A stretch of 64,000 nucleotides of DNA from CAVSQX01 sp963730225 (GTDB taxonomy: Bacteria > Planctomycetota > Phycisphaerae > Tepidisphaerales > Tepidisphaeraceae), in NCBI GenBank assembly GCA_963730225.1, contig CAVSQX010000002.1, positions 1,178,001 to 1,242,000 of the forward strand, written 5' to 3'. The notes beneath the pieces are model-generated. The model saw only the letters and a list, made by a program, of their open reading frames with translations. It was not told the origin of the DNA and did no database searches. Shown here piece after piece: positions 8,721-18,011 of the stretch. How positions within the stretch are numbered: the stretch's first letter is position 1; the number at the start of each line of letters is the position of its first letter. A program made the translations under genes and the position numbers.

Positions 8721-10627
8721 ATGAATTTGGCCATGGAAGGCAGCCGAACAAAATCACCCGCGAAATTCGGTCTGATCGCACTAGCCTGGTGTTTGGGTCT
8801 GCTGGTGGTGGGGGGATACTTCTACAAAACCATTGAGTTTGCCCTGTGGGAGAAGGCCCACGCCGAGCCGCCCCCGCGGCCCGCACTGGGAAACACCCGG
8901 CCGCGCGCGGCGAAACCGGCGTGTTGCCCAATGCGTTCATCGCCTGCGATGTTTTTCTCCCGCACTTCGGACACGGCGTCGCGTCGGCTTCCATGAACAC
9001 GCAAAACGTTCAGCTCTTCAAGCTCGACGGAGATAAGAAAATCGATGTGGCTGGACACGTTAACACCTCCGGCGGCGGCGATTCGATCGTCTTTCAGCCG
9101 ATGGACTTGCTCGACACCGATTCAACCTACGAGTTTGATGTTCACGGGGTCTACGACACCAGCGACAGCCCGCAAGCCGAATTCAAGCCCTTCAGCATGA
9201 CGTTCAAGACCGCCAAGGCGGCGGCGCTGTCGTCGTATCCGGTGGCGTTCACTAAAGTGCCGTTGCCGGTGACGGCCGATCGCGGCACCATATTCACGAC
9301 CGTCACGATCGGACCGGACGATCGTCTCTACGCCGGAACCTACGACGGCCGAATTCTGCGATATGACATTCAGCCCGACGGCACCCTGCCCGAGCCGTAC
9401 GTGCTTCGCACCGTGCTGGACGGAAACAAGTCGCCGAGCAATCCGGAGGGCAATCGCCTGATCACGGGTTTGACGTTCGATCCCAAGAGCACGCCCGACA
9501 ACATGATCCTCTGGGTCACGCATGGCTTTCATGCGCTGGAGCACGTTCCGGATTGGACCAGCAAAGTCAGCCGATTGAGCGGGCCCGGGCTGAGCAAATA
9601 CGAGGATTACATCGTCGGCTTGCCGCGGGCGTGGCGCGATCATCTGGTGTTCAAAGTCGTCTTCGGCCCAGACGGAACGATGTATTTCAATCAAGGTTCG
9701 GAAAGCAGCACCGGGGCGGCCGACAACAAATGGGGATTTCGTGCCGAGCATCTGCTCAACGCCGCGTGCCTCACTCTCGATCCGGTCGCCATCGCCAAGC
9801 GGCTGGCCGCGGGACTGGGGCCCGTGAACGTGAAGACCGAAGACGACGGCCACTACGATCCCTGGGCGCCGGACGCTCCGGTGAAGATTTACGCCACCGG
9901 CATTCGCTGCGGATTCAGCCTGCTATGGCACAGCAACGGACATTTGTATTCCGCGCTCAACGGCGGCGCTTCGGGCGGCGCAGCTCCGCCGACCCCGGAT
10001 GATCTTTCCACCGTTCCCCGCCGGATCGATCAAGATCGCTTCGGCCCGTACAACGGCCCGGCGGTGCCGGCGATTCCGATTGTCACCGATACGCAGCCCG
10101 ATCTTTTCATCGACATCGTCAAAGGCGCGTACTACGGACATCCCAATCCGGCGCGCGGGGAATACGTGCTGTTCGGCGGCAACCCCGACGGCGGCCACGA
10201 TAACTACCAAATCCGCGATTACCCCATCGGCACCAAGCCCGATCGCAACTGGCATCCCGCCATCTGGAACACGGGGCTGAGCCCTTCGTGCAACGGTCTG
10301 ATCGAATACAAAGGCAACGCCTTCAACGGAGCCTTGAACGGCAAAATTCTGACCACCCGATACAGCGGCGGGAAGGACATTTATTTGCTCGCGCCCAATC
10401 CCGACGGATCAATCGCATACACCGTCACCGGCATCGACGGGTTTACGCAATTTGTCGATCCGCTGGATCTGGTCGAACATTTGCCGACCGGCAACATTTA
10501 TGTTTCGGAATTCGGCGGGCAATGTCTGACGCTGCTCAAGCCCAAGCAGCCCGACGCCTCGGGAGTGGTGATGAGCCGGCGCGTGTTTCGACAGGATGCA
10601 GCGACAACGCTATCGTCGGCCCACTGA
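8721..10627 (+). CDS. Membrane-anchored glucose/sorbosone dehydrogenase-like protein with Ig-like domain, one apparent frameshift
   Basis: The first frame gives a short cytoplasmic tail and a transmembrane helix (FGLIALAWCLGLLVVGGYFY). The frame changes around 8893-8900. The second frame continues with an SbsA-type Ig-like domain (PNAFIACDVFLPHFGHGV, then DSTYEFDV). A six-bladed beta-propeller resembling PQQ-dependent sugar dehydrogenases follows: ITGLTFDPKSTPDNM, LVFKVVFGPDGTMYFNQGS, YATGIRCGFSLLWHSNG. Reconstructed length is about 635 residues. A periplasmic or surface oxidoreductase is plausible, but PQQ ligands cannot be confirmed by eye. Confidence 0.78.
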
Positions 10628-10725
10628 ATAGCATTTGACCGCCGGCAGGGTCAATCGTAAGCTTCGGACTTGATGCCGCAGCACGCGGCAGCATTCCTTC
10701 GATTTTGCAACATTCATTGGCCGCT

Positions 10726-12180
10726 ATGAAGAACCCACAGCCGCTCTCGCTTCTGGTCTTGGACGATTACGAGAAGAAGGAAAAGTGCGGACTCTTCGGC
10801 GTCTGGGGCACCGCTGACGCCTCCCGCATGGCGTACCAGGGATTGTTCGCGCTCCAGCATCGCGGCCAGGAATCGGCGGGAATCGCGGTGGTCAACGGCG
10901 GGTCGCTCAACGGCCATACCGGCATGGGCCTGGTCAGCCAGGTTTTTTCGCCGCGGATGCTCCTGGAGGAATTGTGCGGCACCGCGGCAATCGGCCATGT
11001 GCGATATTCGACCACCGGCTCCAGCAAGTTGTGCAACGCCCAGCCGCTGCTGCGCGAATATTCCATGGGGCCGGTAGCGGTGGCGCACAACGGAAATCTC
11101 ATCAACGCCGCACTGCTGCGGGCGGAATACGAACAGCATGGGCACATTTTTCAGAGCACGACCGATACCGAAATTATCGTGCATCTGCTGGCCAAGCCGT
11201 CGCACGCCGATAAGGACGATCCGCTGACGCACGTCCTGCGACATTTGCAGGGCGCCTACAGCCTGCTGTTTCTGTTTCCCAATCGGATCGAGGCGGCCCG
11301 CGATCCGTGGGGCGTTCGCCCGCTGGCGATCGGAAAGACCAGCCAGGGGCAATGGTGCGTCGCCAGCGAGAGCTGCGCCTTTGACGCTTTGGACGCGCAG
11401 TTCATCCGCGAGGTGGAGCCCGGCGAAATCGTGCGCATCGACGATGACGGGCTTCACACCCGCCGATTCGACAAACCCGCGGCGCAGCTGGCCCACTGCA
11501 TTTTCGAGCACGTTTATTTCGCCAACCCGGCCAGCAAAATCTTCGATCAAACGGTCCACATCGTTCGTGAGCAGATGGGCCGGCAATTGGCCAAGGAATC
11601 GCCGGTGTCGGCCGATTACGTAATGCCGATGCCCGACAGCGGCCGCAGCGCCGCCCTGGGATTCGCCAAGGAATCCAAAATTCCGTTTGAAGAAGGAATC
11701 GTGCCGAATCGGTTCGTGGGCCGCACGTTTATTCTTCCCCAGCAGGGCCAGCGCGACCGTGCGGTGGCGATGAAGCTGAACATCATCGCCGACGTCGTGG
11801 CGGGAAAGCGGATCGTGATTGTCGAGGATTCCGTCGTGCGCGGAACGACGACACGCTCCAAGATGCGCGCCATCCGCCGCGCCGGGGCCAGCGAAATTCA
11901 TCTGCGCGTCAGTTGTCCGCCGATTCGCCACCCGTGTTTTTACGGGATCGACTTTCCAACCAGCGAGGAACTGATCGCCCACAACCGAACCGTCGAGGAA
12001 ATCGGAAAGTTTCTGGAGGTCGACAGCCTGGCGTATCTGTCGATGGACGGCTTGCTGGCGTGCCTGAGCATGCCGAGCGATTGCTATTGCACGGCCTGCT
12101 GGAGCGGAAAGTACAAGATCCCCATCGATCAACCTCAGAGCAAATTCAGCTTCGAGCGGGAACAGATGAAAATGTTCTGA
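10726..12180 (+). CDS. purF: Amidophosphoribosyltransferase
   Basis: 484 residues from ATG 10726; an in-frame TTG at 10705 is less likely. It catalyses the first committed step of purine synthesis, PRPP plus glutamine to phosphoribosylamine. The glutaminase Cys lies in EKCGLFGVWG after a ~20-residue propeptide, as in the processed Bacillus-type enzyme. LFALQHRGQESAGI and HNGNLINA match the Ntn glutaminase domain. The PRPP loop is IVIVEDSVVRGTTTRS. Cysteines at HCIFEHVYF, RVSCPPIRHPCF and DCYCTACW are consistent with the 4Fe-4S form. It stands alone, without other purine genes beside it. Confidence 0.97.
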   Translation: MKNPQPLSLLVLDDYEKKEKCGLFGVWGTADASRMAYQGLFALQHRGQESAGIAVVNGGSLNGHTGMGLVSQVFSPRMLLEELCGTAAIGHVRYSTTGSSKLCNAQPLLREYSMGPVAVAHNGNLINAALLRAEYEQHGHIFQSTTDTEIIVHLLAKPSHADKDDPLTHVLRHLQGAYSLLFLFPNRIEAARDPWGVRPLAIGKTSQGQWCVASESCAFDALDAQFIREVEPGEIVRIDDDGLHTRRFDKPAAQLAHCIFEHVYFANPASKIFDQTVHIVREQMGRQLAKESPVSADYVMPMPDSGRSAALGFAKESKIPFEEGIVPNRFVGRTFILPQQGQRDRAVAMKLNIIADVVAGKRIVIVEDSVVRGTTTRSKMRAIRRAGASEIHLRVSCPPIRHPCFYGIDFPTSEELIAHNRTVEEIGKFLEVDSLAYLSMDGLLACLSMPSDCYCTACWSGKYKIPIDQPQSKFSFEREQMKMF

Positions 12181-12289
12181 TTCGCCCTGCGATTCGTCCA
12201 CAGCCCGTTGACAATTAGCCCCGTTCGGTTGAAATACGCGCTCCGTTGGAAACGCGGTACAAGTGTCCTTTACATAAAGGGTAAGCGAT

Positions 12290-13099
12290 ATGAATCAGTT
12301 AACTCTCGGGAGGCGTGGACGATCGAGTTGGGCTCTGGTGATTTCGTCGCTGGCCGCGGTGATGATGTTGGTTCAATCGGCCGGCGCTCAGCCGAACACC
12401 ACTTCGCAGGCAACGTCGAGTCAGCTCAATCAGTTGTTCGGATTTGAAACCACGCCGAACAAGTCGGCCATGGGCGAATGGTACGCCACCGGTGAGTTCC
12501 GGTTCCTCGATTTTGAACACAGCGTCAAGCAATACCTGTATCAGGTGCAGGGGCAATACTCCTTCACCGAGCAATTAGCGGTCGGCGGAATCCTTCCCTT
12601 TCAGGACGTGAGCTTCCACGGTGGAAGCAATGACGGCATGGGCAACACGGTTTTCTACGCCCAATACAAGCTCGATCAACTCGTGAATCACGATATCGTC
12701 GATCTCACCGCCCAGGGCGATCTGGTCATTCCAGGCAAATCCGACACCGGGGCCAGCGACCACTTCGGTGTGCGGCCGTGGATTCTCGCCTACAAGGGAT
12801 TCGACGTCGGCGGTGGTGAACTGGGCGCGTACGGAGCGATGGGCTTCACCCTCACGACCAATCCGGATTTCCGCATGAACCTGGCCGCCACCTACGATTG
12901 GGAGAAAATCGTCGGCGTGCTGGAATTCGACGACCTCGCCGGCGATAAAATCGGCGCACCCCAGGTCGACATCACGCCCGGCGTTGTCTATCACGGCATC
13001 AATCCGTGGGAATTCGCCCTGGGGCTTCCGTTCGGGCTCAACAACGCCTCGCCGAACTGGGGCATCGTGCTGAAGGTGACCTACGCCTTCCAGCGCTAA
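12290..13099 (+). CDS. Secreted/outer-membrane beta-barrel-like protein, hypothetical
   Basis: 269 residues. An N-terminal signal peptide (WALVISSLAAVMMLVQSAGAQ) precedes a mature part rich in alternating hydrophobic and aromatic stretches, such as YQVQGQYSFTEQLAVGGILP and GMGNTVFYAQYKL. It ends with WGIVLKVTYAFQR, resembling a barrel closing strand with terminal aromatics. This fits the transporter/MetA-pathway-phenol-like barrel proteins common in planctomycetes, but no specific family was recognised. A TTGACA hexamer at 12208-12213 could be a -35 element, though the -10 is poor. A strong terminator follows at 13124. Confidence 0.72.
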   Translation: MNQLTLGRRGRSSWALVISSLAAVMMLVQSAGAQPNTTSQATSSQLNQLFGFETTPNKSAMGEWYATGEFRFLDFEHSVKQYLYQVQGQYSFTEQLAVGGILPFQDVSFHGGSNDGMGNTVFYAQYKLDQLVNHDIVDLTAQGDLVIPGKSDTGASDHFGVRPWILAYKGFDVGGGELGAYGAMGFTLTTNPDFRMNLAATYDWEKIVGVLEFDDLAGDKIGAPQVDITPGVVYHGINPWEFALGLPFGLNNASPNWGIVLKVTYAFQR

Positions 13100-13123
13100 G
13101 ACGCTGAGGCGCGGCTTACTCGA

Positions 13124-13150
13124 CCGGCTCCAGTGCCGAGCCGGCTTTTT
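13124..13150 (+). terminator. Rho-independent terminator after the barrel-like gene
   Basis: A perfect 7-bp stem CCGGCTC (13124-13130) and GAGCCGG (13138-13144) with a 7-base loop is followed by C and five T residues. It lies 25 bases after the stop codon at 13099 and abuts the end of the convergent ridA-like gene. Confidence 0.85.
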
Positions 13151-13562
13151 ATGGAATGACCGCGTCGGCTTCGATTTCGATCTGCGCCTGCACGTCGATC
13201 AGCCGAGCCACTTCGACGATCGTCGTGGCCGGCCGAACCTCGCTGAATATTTCGCCGTGAACCTTGGCCACCTGTTCCCATTGGCTGACATCGGTAACGA
13301 ACATGCGCGTCCGAATGACATCCCGCATTTTTCCGCCCAGGGCTTCGATCGCGCCTTGGATGATCGCCAGCGAGCGGCGAGTCTGATCGGAAAGTGACGG
13401 CGAATAGCTTCCGTCCGAGTTGATTCCGACCGTGCCGGTTACGGCGATGAGATTTCCGCTCCGCACCGCCCGGCTGTACCCCATGATCGGTTCCCATTTC
13501 GATCCGCTGCTGGCGGTTTGTCGGCCGGCGCGAATGGCGGTGCTGATTTTGATATCGCTCAT
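13149..13562 (-). CDS. RidA/YjgF family enamine/imine deaminase
   Basis: 137 residues. The sequence has the RidA pattern: SKWEPIMGYSRAVRSGNLIAV, then GALGG-like EALGGKMRDVIRTRMFVTD containing the conserved Arg needed for carboxylate binding, and EIEADAVIP at the end. RidA hydrolyses reactive enamines and imines released by PLP enzymes. Its ATG overlaps the stop of the upstream Anbu peptidase gene by four bases (ATGA), so the two are translationally coupled. The coupling suggests RidA serves the Anbu locus here, but this is inference. Confidence 0.93.
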   Translation of the reverse strand: MSDIKISTAIRAGRQTASSGSKWEPIMGYSRAVRSGNLIAVTGTVGINSDGSYSPSLSDQTRRSLAIIQGAIEALGGKMRDVIRTRMFVTDVSQWEQVAKVHGEIFSEVRPATTIVEVARLIDVQAQIEIEADAVIP

Positions 13563-14407
13563 GTGCCCGGTTCCTTTTGATTCGGATTCGTCGATTGCGT
13601 CTGCTGCTCGACCGGCGTCTCGGGCGCGGCGGGGCTGTCGACCAGTTGAATCGTTTCTTCCTGCTTGCCGCTGGGCGTGCGGGCGTGAAACCGCAACTCC
13701 GGCAGCCGCGCCACCGCCTGCCGCAGCGCCTGTTCCCAGCGCAGACGAATTTTCGCCAGGTCCGGGTCATCCGGCATGAATCGCCGCTGACGCTTGATCT
13801 CCAACTCATCCGTGGAATATGCCAGCAGATCGATCGGCGGACCCACCGTCACGTTGCTCTTCATCGTGCTGTCCATCGACAGCAGCGCGTACTTCGCCGC
13901 TTCCTCCAGCGAGGTTTTTTCGAATCGGATTCCCCGATCGAGAATCGGCCGGCCGTACTTGGTTTCGCCGATTTGCAGATACGGCGATTCCTCGGTCGCC
14001 TGGAGCGGATTGCCCTGCGGATAGATCATGAAAAGCCCGGGCGGCTCGCCGCGAATCTGCCCGCCCAGCACGACGTGCACGTTGTATTTGTATTCATCGC
14101 GCTCCAGCGCCGCGCGGTCCAGCTCGCCGACGGCCCGCACTTTTTCTCCGACCAGCCGTGCGGCGTCGTACATACTGGCGGCGGCGGCCAATCCCTTGCC
14201 CTGATCGTATTCGCGCCGCAGCAGCGTCAGAATCGATTGCGTGCACGACAGGCTGCCGCTGGTCAGCAACACAAAAACGCGCTCACCCGGCTGCACGAAC
14301 GTCGTCATTTTGCGAATCACGTTCACCTGATCATACCCGGCGTTGGTGCGCGAATCTGACGCCATCACCAATCCGAATTTCGTGACAATTCCCAGGCAGT
14401 AAGTCAT
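13559..14407 (-). CDS. Anbu-type proteasome-homologue peptidase
   Basis: 282 residues. Begins MTYCLGIVTKFGLVMASDSRTN. Thr2 would be the N-terminal nucleophile after Met removal, followed by the Asp and Ser residues conserved in Anbu and HslV-like Ntn hydrolases. KMTTFVQPGERVFVLLTSGSL and GGQIRGEPPGLFMIYPQGN are characteristic. The C-terminal ~40 residues are a Pro/Gln-rich tail. Anbu forms proteasome-like assemblies and is typically encoded with transglutaminase, alpha-E and circularly permuted ATP-grasp genes, all found within 6 kb here. It is the first gene of an Anbu-RidA operon; the substrate is unknown. Confidence 0.92.
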   Translation of the reverse strand: MTYCLGIVTKFGLVMASDSRTNAGYDQVNVIRKMTTFVQPGERVFVLLTSGSLSCTQSILTLLRREYDQGKGLAAAASMYDAARLVGEKVRAVGELDRAALERDEYKYNVHVVLGGQIRGEPPGLFMIYPQGNPLQATEESPYLQIGETKYGRPILDRGIRFEKTSLEEAAKYALLSMDSTMKSNVTVGPPIDLLAYSTDELEIKRQRRFMPDDPDLAKIRLRWEQALRQAVARLPELRFHARTPSGKQEETIQLVDSPAAPETPVEQQTQSTNPNQKEPGT

Positions 14408-14544
14408 CGTCGCGGGGCCTTTCCACCCTCATCGTAACAAATCGGTTCGGGTTGAAACAGATTTCGCGCTTGACCGCGGCGGCATACCGCGTAGGCTTGG
14501 TTCACCAGCCGGAATCATCTTCACTTCAAAGCAGAAAACAATCC

Positions 14545-15351
14545 ATGTTAATTCGCATCGGTTACGACATTGTTTTTGAATTTCCCAAGCCAACCCCGAT
14601 GCTGCTGGCATTGTATGTGCATCCCTCGCGCGAAAAGGATTTGCAGGAGCCGGAGAAGGTTCGCATCGAGCCGCAGGTGCCGATCGAGCATTATTTCGAC
14701 CAGTTCGGAAATCGCGTCGGCCGCCTCGTCGCGCCGGCGGGCCTGGTGCGAATCACCAACGAGGCGATCGTGCGCGATTCCGGCCAGCCGGACGTCGGCG
14801 GCGTCGATGCGGTGCAGCACCCCGTCGAGCAGTTGCCATTCGAAGTGATGCCGTATCTCTTTGCCAGCCGGTACTGCGAAGTGGATCGGATGATCGAAAT
14901 CGCCTGGGATCGCTTCGGCCAAACGCCCCTGGGCTGGCCGCGCGTGCAGGCGGTGCTGAGTTTTGTGCATCAGCACATCACCTTCGGCTACAGCTTCGCC
15001 CGCCCCAACAAGACGGCGTACGACGTTTATCACGAACGCCGCGGCGTCTGCCGGGATTTCATGCACCTGAGCATCACCCTGCTGCGGGCGCTGAACATTC
15101 CGGCGCGATACGTGACCGGATATCTGGGCGACATCGGCGTGCCGCCGGTTCCCGATCCCATGGACTTTTCCGCCTGGTCCGAGGTTTATCTCGGCGGAAA
15201 ATGGTGGACGTGCGACGCCAGGCATAACAAGCCGCGGATCGGCAGGATTCTGATGGCCACCGGCTTTGACGCCACCGACGTCGCCCTGACCACCTCCTTC
15301 GGCCCTAGCACCCTAAAGCAATTCACCGTTATCACCGACGAAGTGCGGTGA
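14545..15351 (+). CDS. Transglutaminase-like protein, Anbu-associated; catalytic His position is Ser
   Basis: 268 residues from ATG 14545 (MLIRIGYDIVFEFPKPTPML); the upstream in-frame ATG at 14452 adds a non-conserved extension. The N-terminal ~120 residues are the beta-rich domain common to bacterial transglutaminase-like proteins. The core has the nucleophile in RRGVCRDFMHL and the region DFSAWSEVYLGGKWW, then DARHNKPRIGR. Where related proteins have His before A-x-x-E, this one has Ser (15169-15171). It is divergent from the Anbu gene and shares its intergenic region. Either an inactive paralogue or a subfamily with altered chemistry. Confidence 0.85.
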   Translation: MLIRIGYDIVFEFPKPTPMLLALYVHPSREKDLQEPEKVRIEPQVPIEHYFDQFGNRVGRLVAPAGLVRITNEAIVRDSGQPDVGGVDAVQHPVEQLPFEVMPYLFASRYCEVDRMIEIAWDRFGQTPLGWPRVQAVLSFVHQHITFGYSFARPNKTAYDVYHERRGVCRDFMHLSITLLRALNIPARYVTGYLGDIGVPPVPDPMDFSAWSEVYLGGKWWTCDARHNKPRIGRILMATGFDATDVALTTSFGPSTLKQFTVITDEVR

Positions 15352-15358
15352 GGATCTT

Positions 15359-15606
15359 TTCACCACGGAGATCACTGAGGGCACGGAGAATTCAATATGG
15401 CAGGAAGCATTCCCCACCTCTTCCCCGTGTAGCCGCGAGCTTGCTCGGGGGCAGGACAGAAGAGATTCCAATCGCAGCAAGCAGGGACCTGATTTGCTTC
15501 AACGTCGAGCGTTGAGTGTTGCCTTCGGCTGTGAGGTCAGGCTCGAAGAGAGCGTTGCATTAACTCTCTTCCTCTCTCCGTAACCTCCGTGAACTTCGTG
15601 GTGAAT
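15359..15606. repeat. Dispersed palindromic element, family 1, copy A
   Basis: Fills nearly the whole 298-base gap between the transglutaminase and the next gene. The left end is TTCACCACGGAG then GGCACGGAGAATTC. The right end reads CCTCCGTGAACTTCGTGGTGAA, so the ends form an inverted repeat. Internal GAGCGTTGAGTG and GCATTAA segments recur in copy B at 40873-41034. No open frame of note lies inside. Probably a non-autonomous or structural repeat. Confidence 0.6.
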
Positions 15607-15649
15607 AGTTCGAATGTCTTCGCGCAACTTCGTATAATCCAGCAAAACC

Positions 15650-16866
15650 GTGCCCGTCACACGAACACCACCCAGCAGAAGGCATTACGCCTCATATGTC
15701 CCCATCGTCGATTACCGGATTGAGCCCGCAGGCGCGCACGCCTTTAACGTTTGGGTTCGCCGAAAGTCCGGCCCAGCGATCGTGGGAATCATCGTCGCAA
15801 CCGGTTTCACGATTCTGCTCCCGGTCTTGTTTTTTTACTTTTCATTCACATCGCATCCGTCGCATGCTCCGGCTCGAGGCTCGACCGGAACACCGATCTG
15901 TCTGATGCCGATTATTGTCGTTGTTATCGGTGTCGTGCTTTGCGCGCGGGATTCGAGGTGAAATCTCGCAGTTCAAGGGCCTTGGCGGAAGCGAGCGGTG
16001 GTCGTTCGTAAACGATCGAATCGAACCGCCGGTGGATGAGATAGGCGATCAACTGCCCCCACTGGTCGCCGGCTTCGGAGGCATTCGTGCCTTCCTGAAC
16101 ATCACCGGCGGTAAATGGGTGGTCGACTTTGCCGCGGGAGGCAGGGACCTTTTCCTCGGTCCGTTTGACTCGAAAGCGCTGGCATTGCGCTGCGAGTCCG
16201 AACTTCGGCGGCTTCGCCCAGGCTGGTTTGCCGAGCCCCCCGGTGTCGCGATATTGAACGGCACTATCGGGGAGCTTAGCGCGAACGGAGTTAGAACCCC
16301 ACCAGAACCGATTATCTCGTTTGAGCCCTTTTCAATCGGCGACGGCGGCTGCCGCCTCGAACTTCGCCGGGAGTATGGGCCGCGCCCCGGGTTGTTCTTC
16401 GCTGTGTGCTGGCTCACCTTGTGGTTGGCCAGCGAAATCGTCATTGGCTGGTTGATTCTGCACGCCTTCACCCTTCCCTCCGATCCCACAGACCACCGCA
16501 TGAACCCTTCGAACGTATGGCCCGCGCTTATCTGGTATCCGTTCTGGACCGCGGGCGGTGTCCTCGCAGCGGTTCTCGTGGCGATTGGATTTAAGCGCAA
16601 GGAAGTCTGGACATTCACCAGGAACACAATCATCGCCGGCCGAAGTTGGCATTGCTTCTCAAAGCGACGATTGCCGATCGACCAAACGATTCAAGACCGC
16701 TTCGGCCCCTTCGCCGCTCCCCCCAGCGTCGACTTCATTCTCGGCGGGCTTGCTGCTGCATCTGGGGCCTTTCAAAACCTGGGACCTGGTGGGCGAGGCG
16801 ATGGGAGATGTTGGGCGCCAGTTTCCTCATTGGAACTGGCCGAGCGTGCCGAAAGATATCCAGTAA
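15650..16866 (+). CDS. Multi-pass membrane protein, hypothetical, two apparent frameshifts
   Basis: Three frames appear to make one product. The first (from 15650) has two hydrophobic helices (IVGIIVATGFTILLPVLFFY and IVVVIGVVLC). The frame changes near 15945-15960, and the second frame gives a soluble part (WVVDFAAGGRDLFLGPFDSK) and two further helices (FFAVCWLTLWLASEIVIGWL and LIWYPFWTAGGVLAAVLVAI). Around the CCCCCC run near 16720 the frame changes again to end LLLHLGPFKTWDLVGEA and VPKDIQ at 16866, where codon use is strongly GC-ending. No family recognised. The alternative of two separate genes remains possible. Confidence 0.5.
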
Positions 16867-17031
16867 GCTCCTCCCAAAAAAAGCAGCGCAACACTCACCG
16901 AAGTGCGGACATGCCAACTCCGCCCGAAGCCTAATCAGGACAAAAGCTTACATCGGCTAGCATGCACTAATCTATTTTCCAAAATGTCGCGCCACGTCGC
17001 ATTTGTCGCGCGCCAGCAACCATCATCGAAT

Positions 17032-18005
17032 TCACTGCTGCTGCTGCTGCTGCACTTCGATTTGCTGTTCGGCCATCTCTCTGATGGATGGAATATCCGG
17101 CCGGATAGGTCGGAATGCTCAGCGATCTGCATCCGCTCGGCGGCCAGCTCGGCGGGAACGCTCGGCAACTGCTGGCTGTGCACTTTCACGTCGATCGTCT
17201 CCTTGGCATTGCCGCGATACAGCCCCTTGTTCGGCGGCACGTCGCGGAAATCCCGGCCGATCGCCACCTTCAGAAAATTCGCCCCCACGATGCAATTGTT
17301 CGCCGGATCAAAACCCACCCAACCCGCCGAGGGGAAATAAAGCTCGCACCACGCATGCGTCTGCGTAAAGCCGCGGTATCGCTCGGCGTCGGGATGCACC
17401 ATTCCGCTGACGTATCGCGCCGGAATACTCATCGCTCGAGCGATGCCGATCATGAGATGCGTGAAATCCTGGCAAACACCGGCGCTGGTTTCGAGAATGT
17501 CGGATATCGGGCTGGCGGCGGAAGTGATTCCCTTCTTGTACGTGAATCGCTCGGCGATAAGGTGCAAAATCGCAAAGGCCAGTTCCCCCAGCGAATCGCC
17601 CGCGGCTGGCCGCAGGGGCTGAATCAATTCGTGCAGCCGGGGATGATCGATCACCGGGCCGCCAAAATGCAGATAGTCGTACAGCGAATAATCCTGCGCC
17701 GACTCCGCCGGCAGCGGCCAGGTGTCGGCGAATTTCTGTACCTCGGTGCGCGGACGATCCGTCTCGACGACGCTGGTGGCGATGATGCGAATCTGCCGAT
17801 GCGGCGCGGCGATGGTGAACGTGTGAACCGTATTCCCCAGCCAATCGAAATAGCTGGTGACGCTGGTCGGCGGCCCGATCGCCAGCGTGAAGGAGAGTCG
17901 ATGCTGATCCTGCTCCTGCCGCGGGGCCATCCGCAGCTCCATGACCGATTCGCTGATCAGATCGGAGTAGGAAAGGTCGGTGGTGTGGGTGAGCCGTAGA
18001 AGCAT
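17032..18005 (-). CDS. Transglutaminase-like protein, Anbu-associated, one apparent frameshift near the end
   Basis: About 324 residues. The N-terminal beta domain (LTHTTDLSYSDLISESVMELRM) is typical. The catalytic core is complete: SAGVCQDFTHL (Cys), THAWCELYFP (His) and GFDPANN (Asp). Near 17090 the frame changes; the other frame gives REMAEQQIEV followed by a short polyglutamine run and a stop at 17032-17034, a better ending than the serine-rich continuation to 16935. Downstream of and apparently co-transcribed with the alpha-E and ATP-grasp genes. Likely acts on isopeptide or amide bonds made by the ATP-grasp/alpha-E pair, by analogy with published genomic-context inference. Confidence 0.88.
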
Positions 18006-18011
18006 TTTTTC

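Noticed and set aside
10714..12201. 495-residue minus-strand frame
   Set aside because: Antisense shadow of purF, whose plus-strand motifs are unambiguous.
16935..17034. Serine-rich C-terminal extension of the second transglutaminase
   Set aside because: It arises from reading a CAG-type run out of frame; the shifted frame gives a normal ending at 17032.
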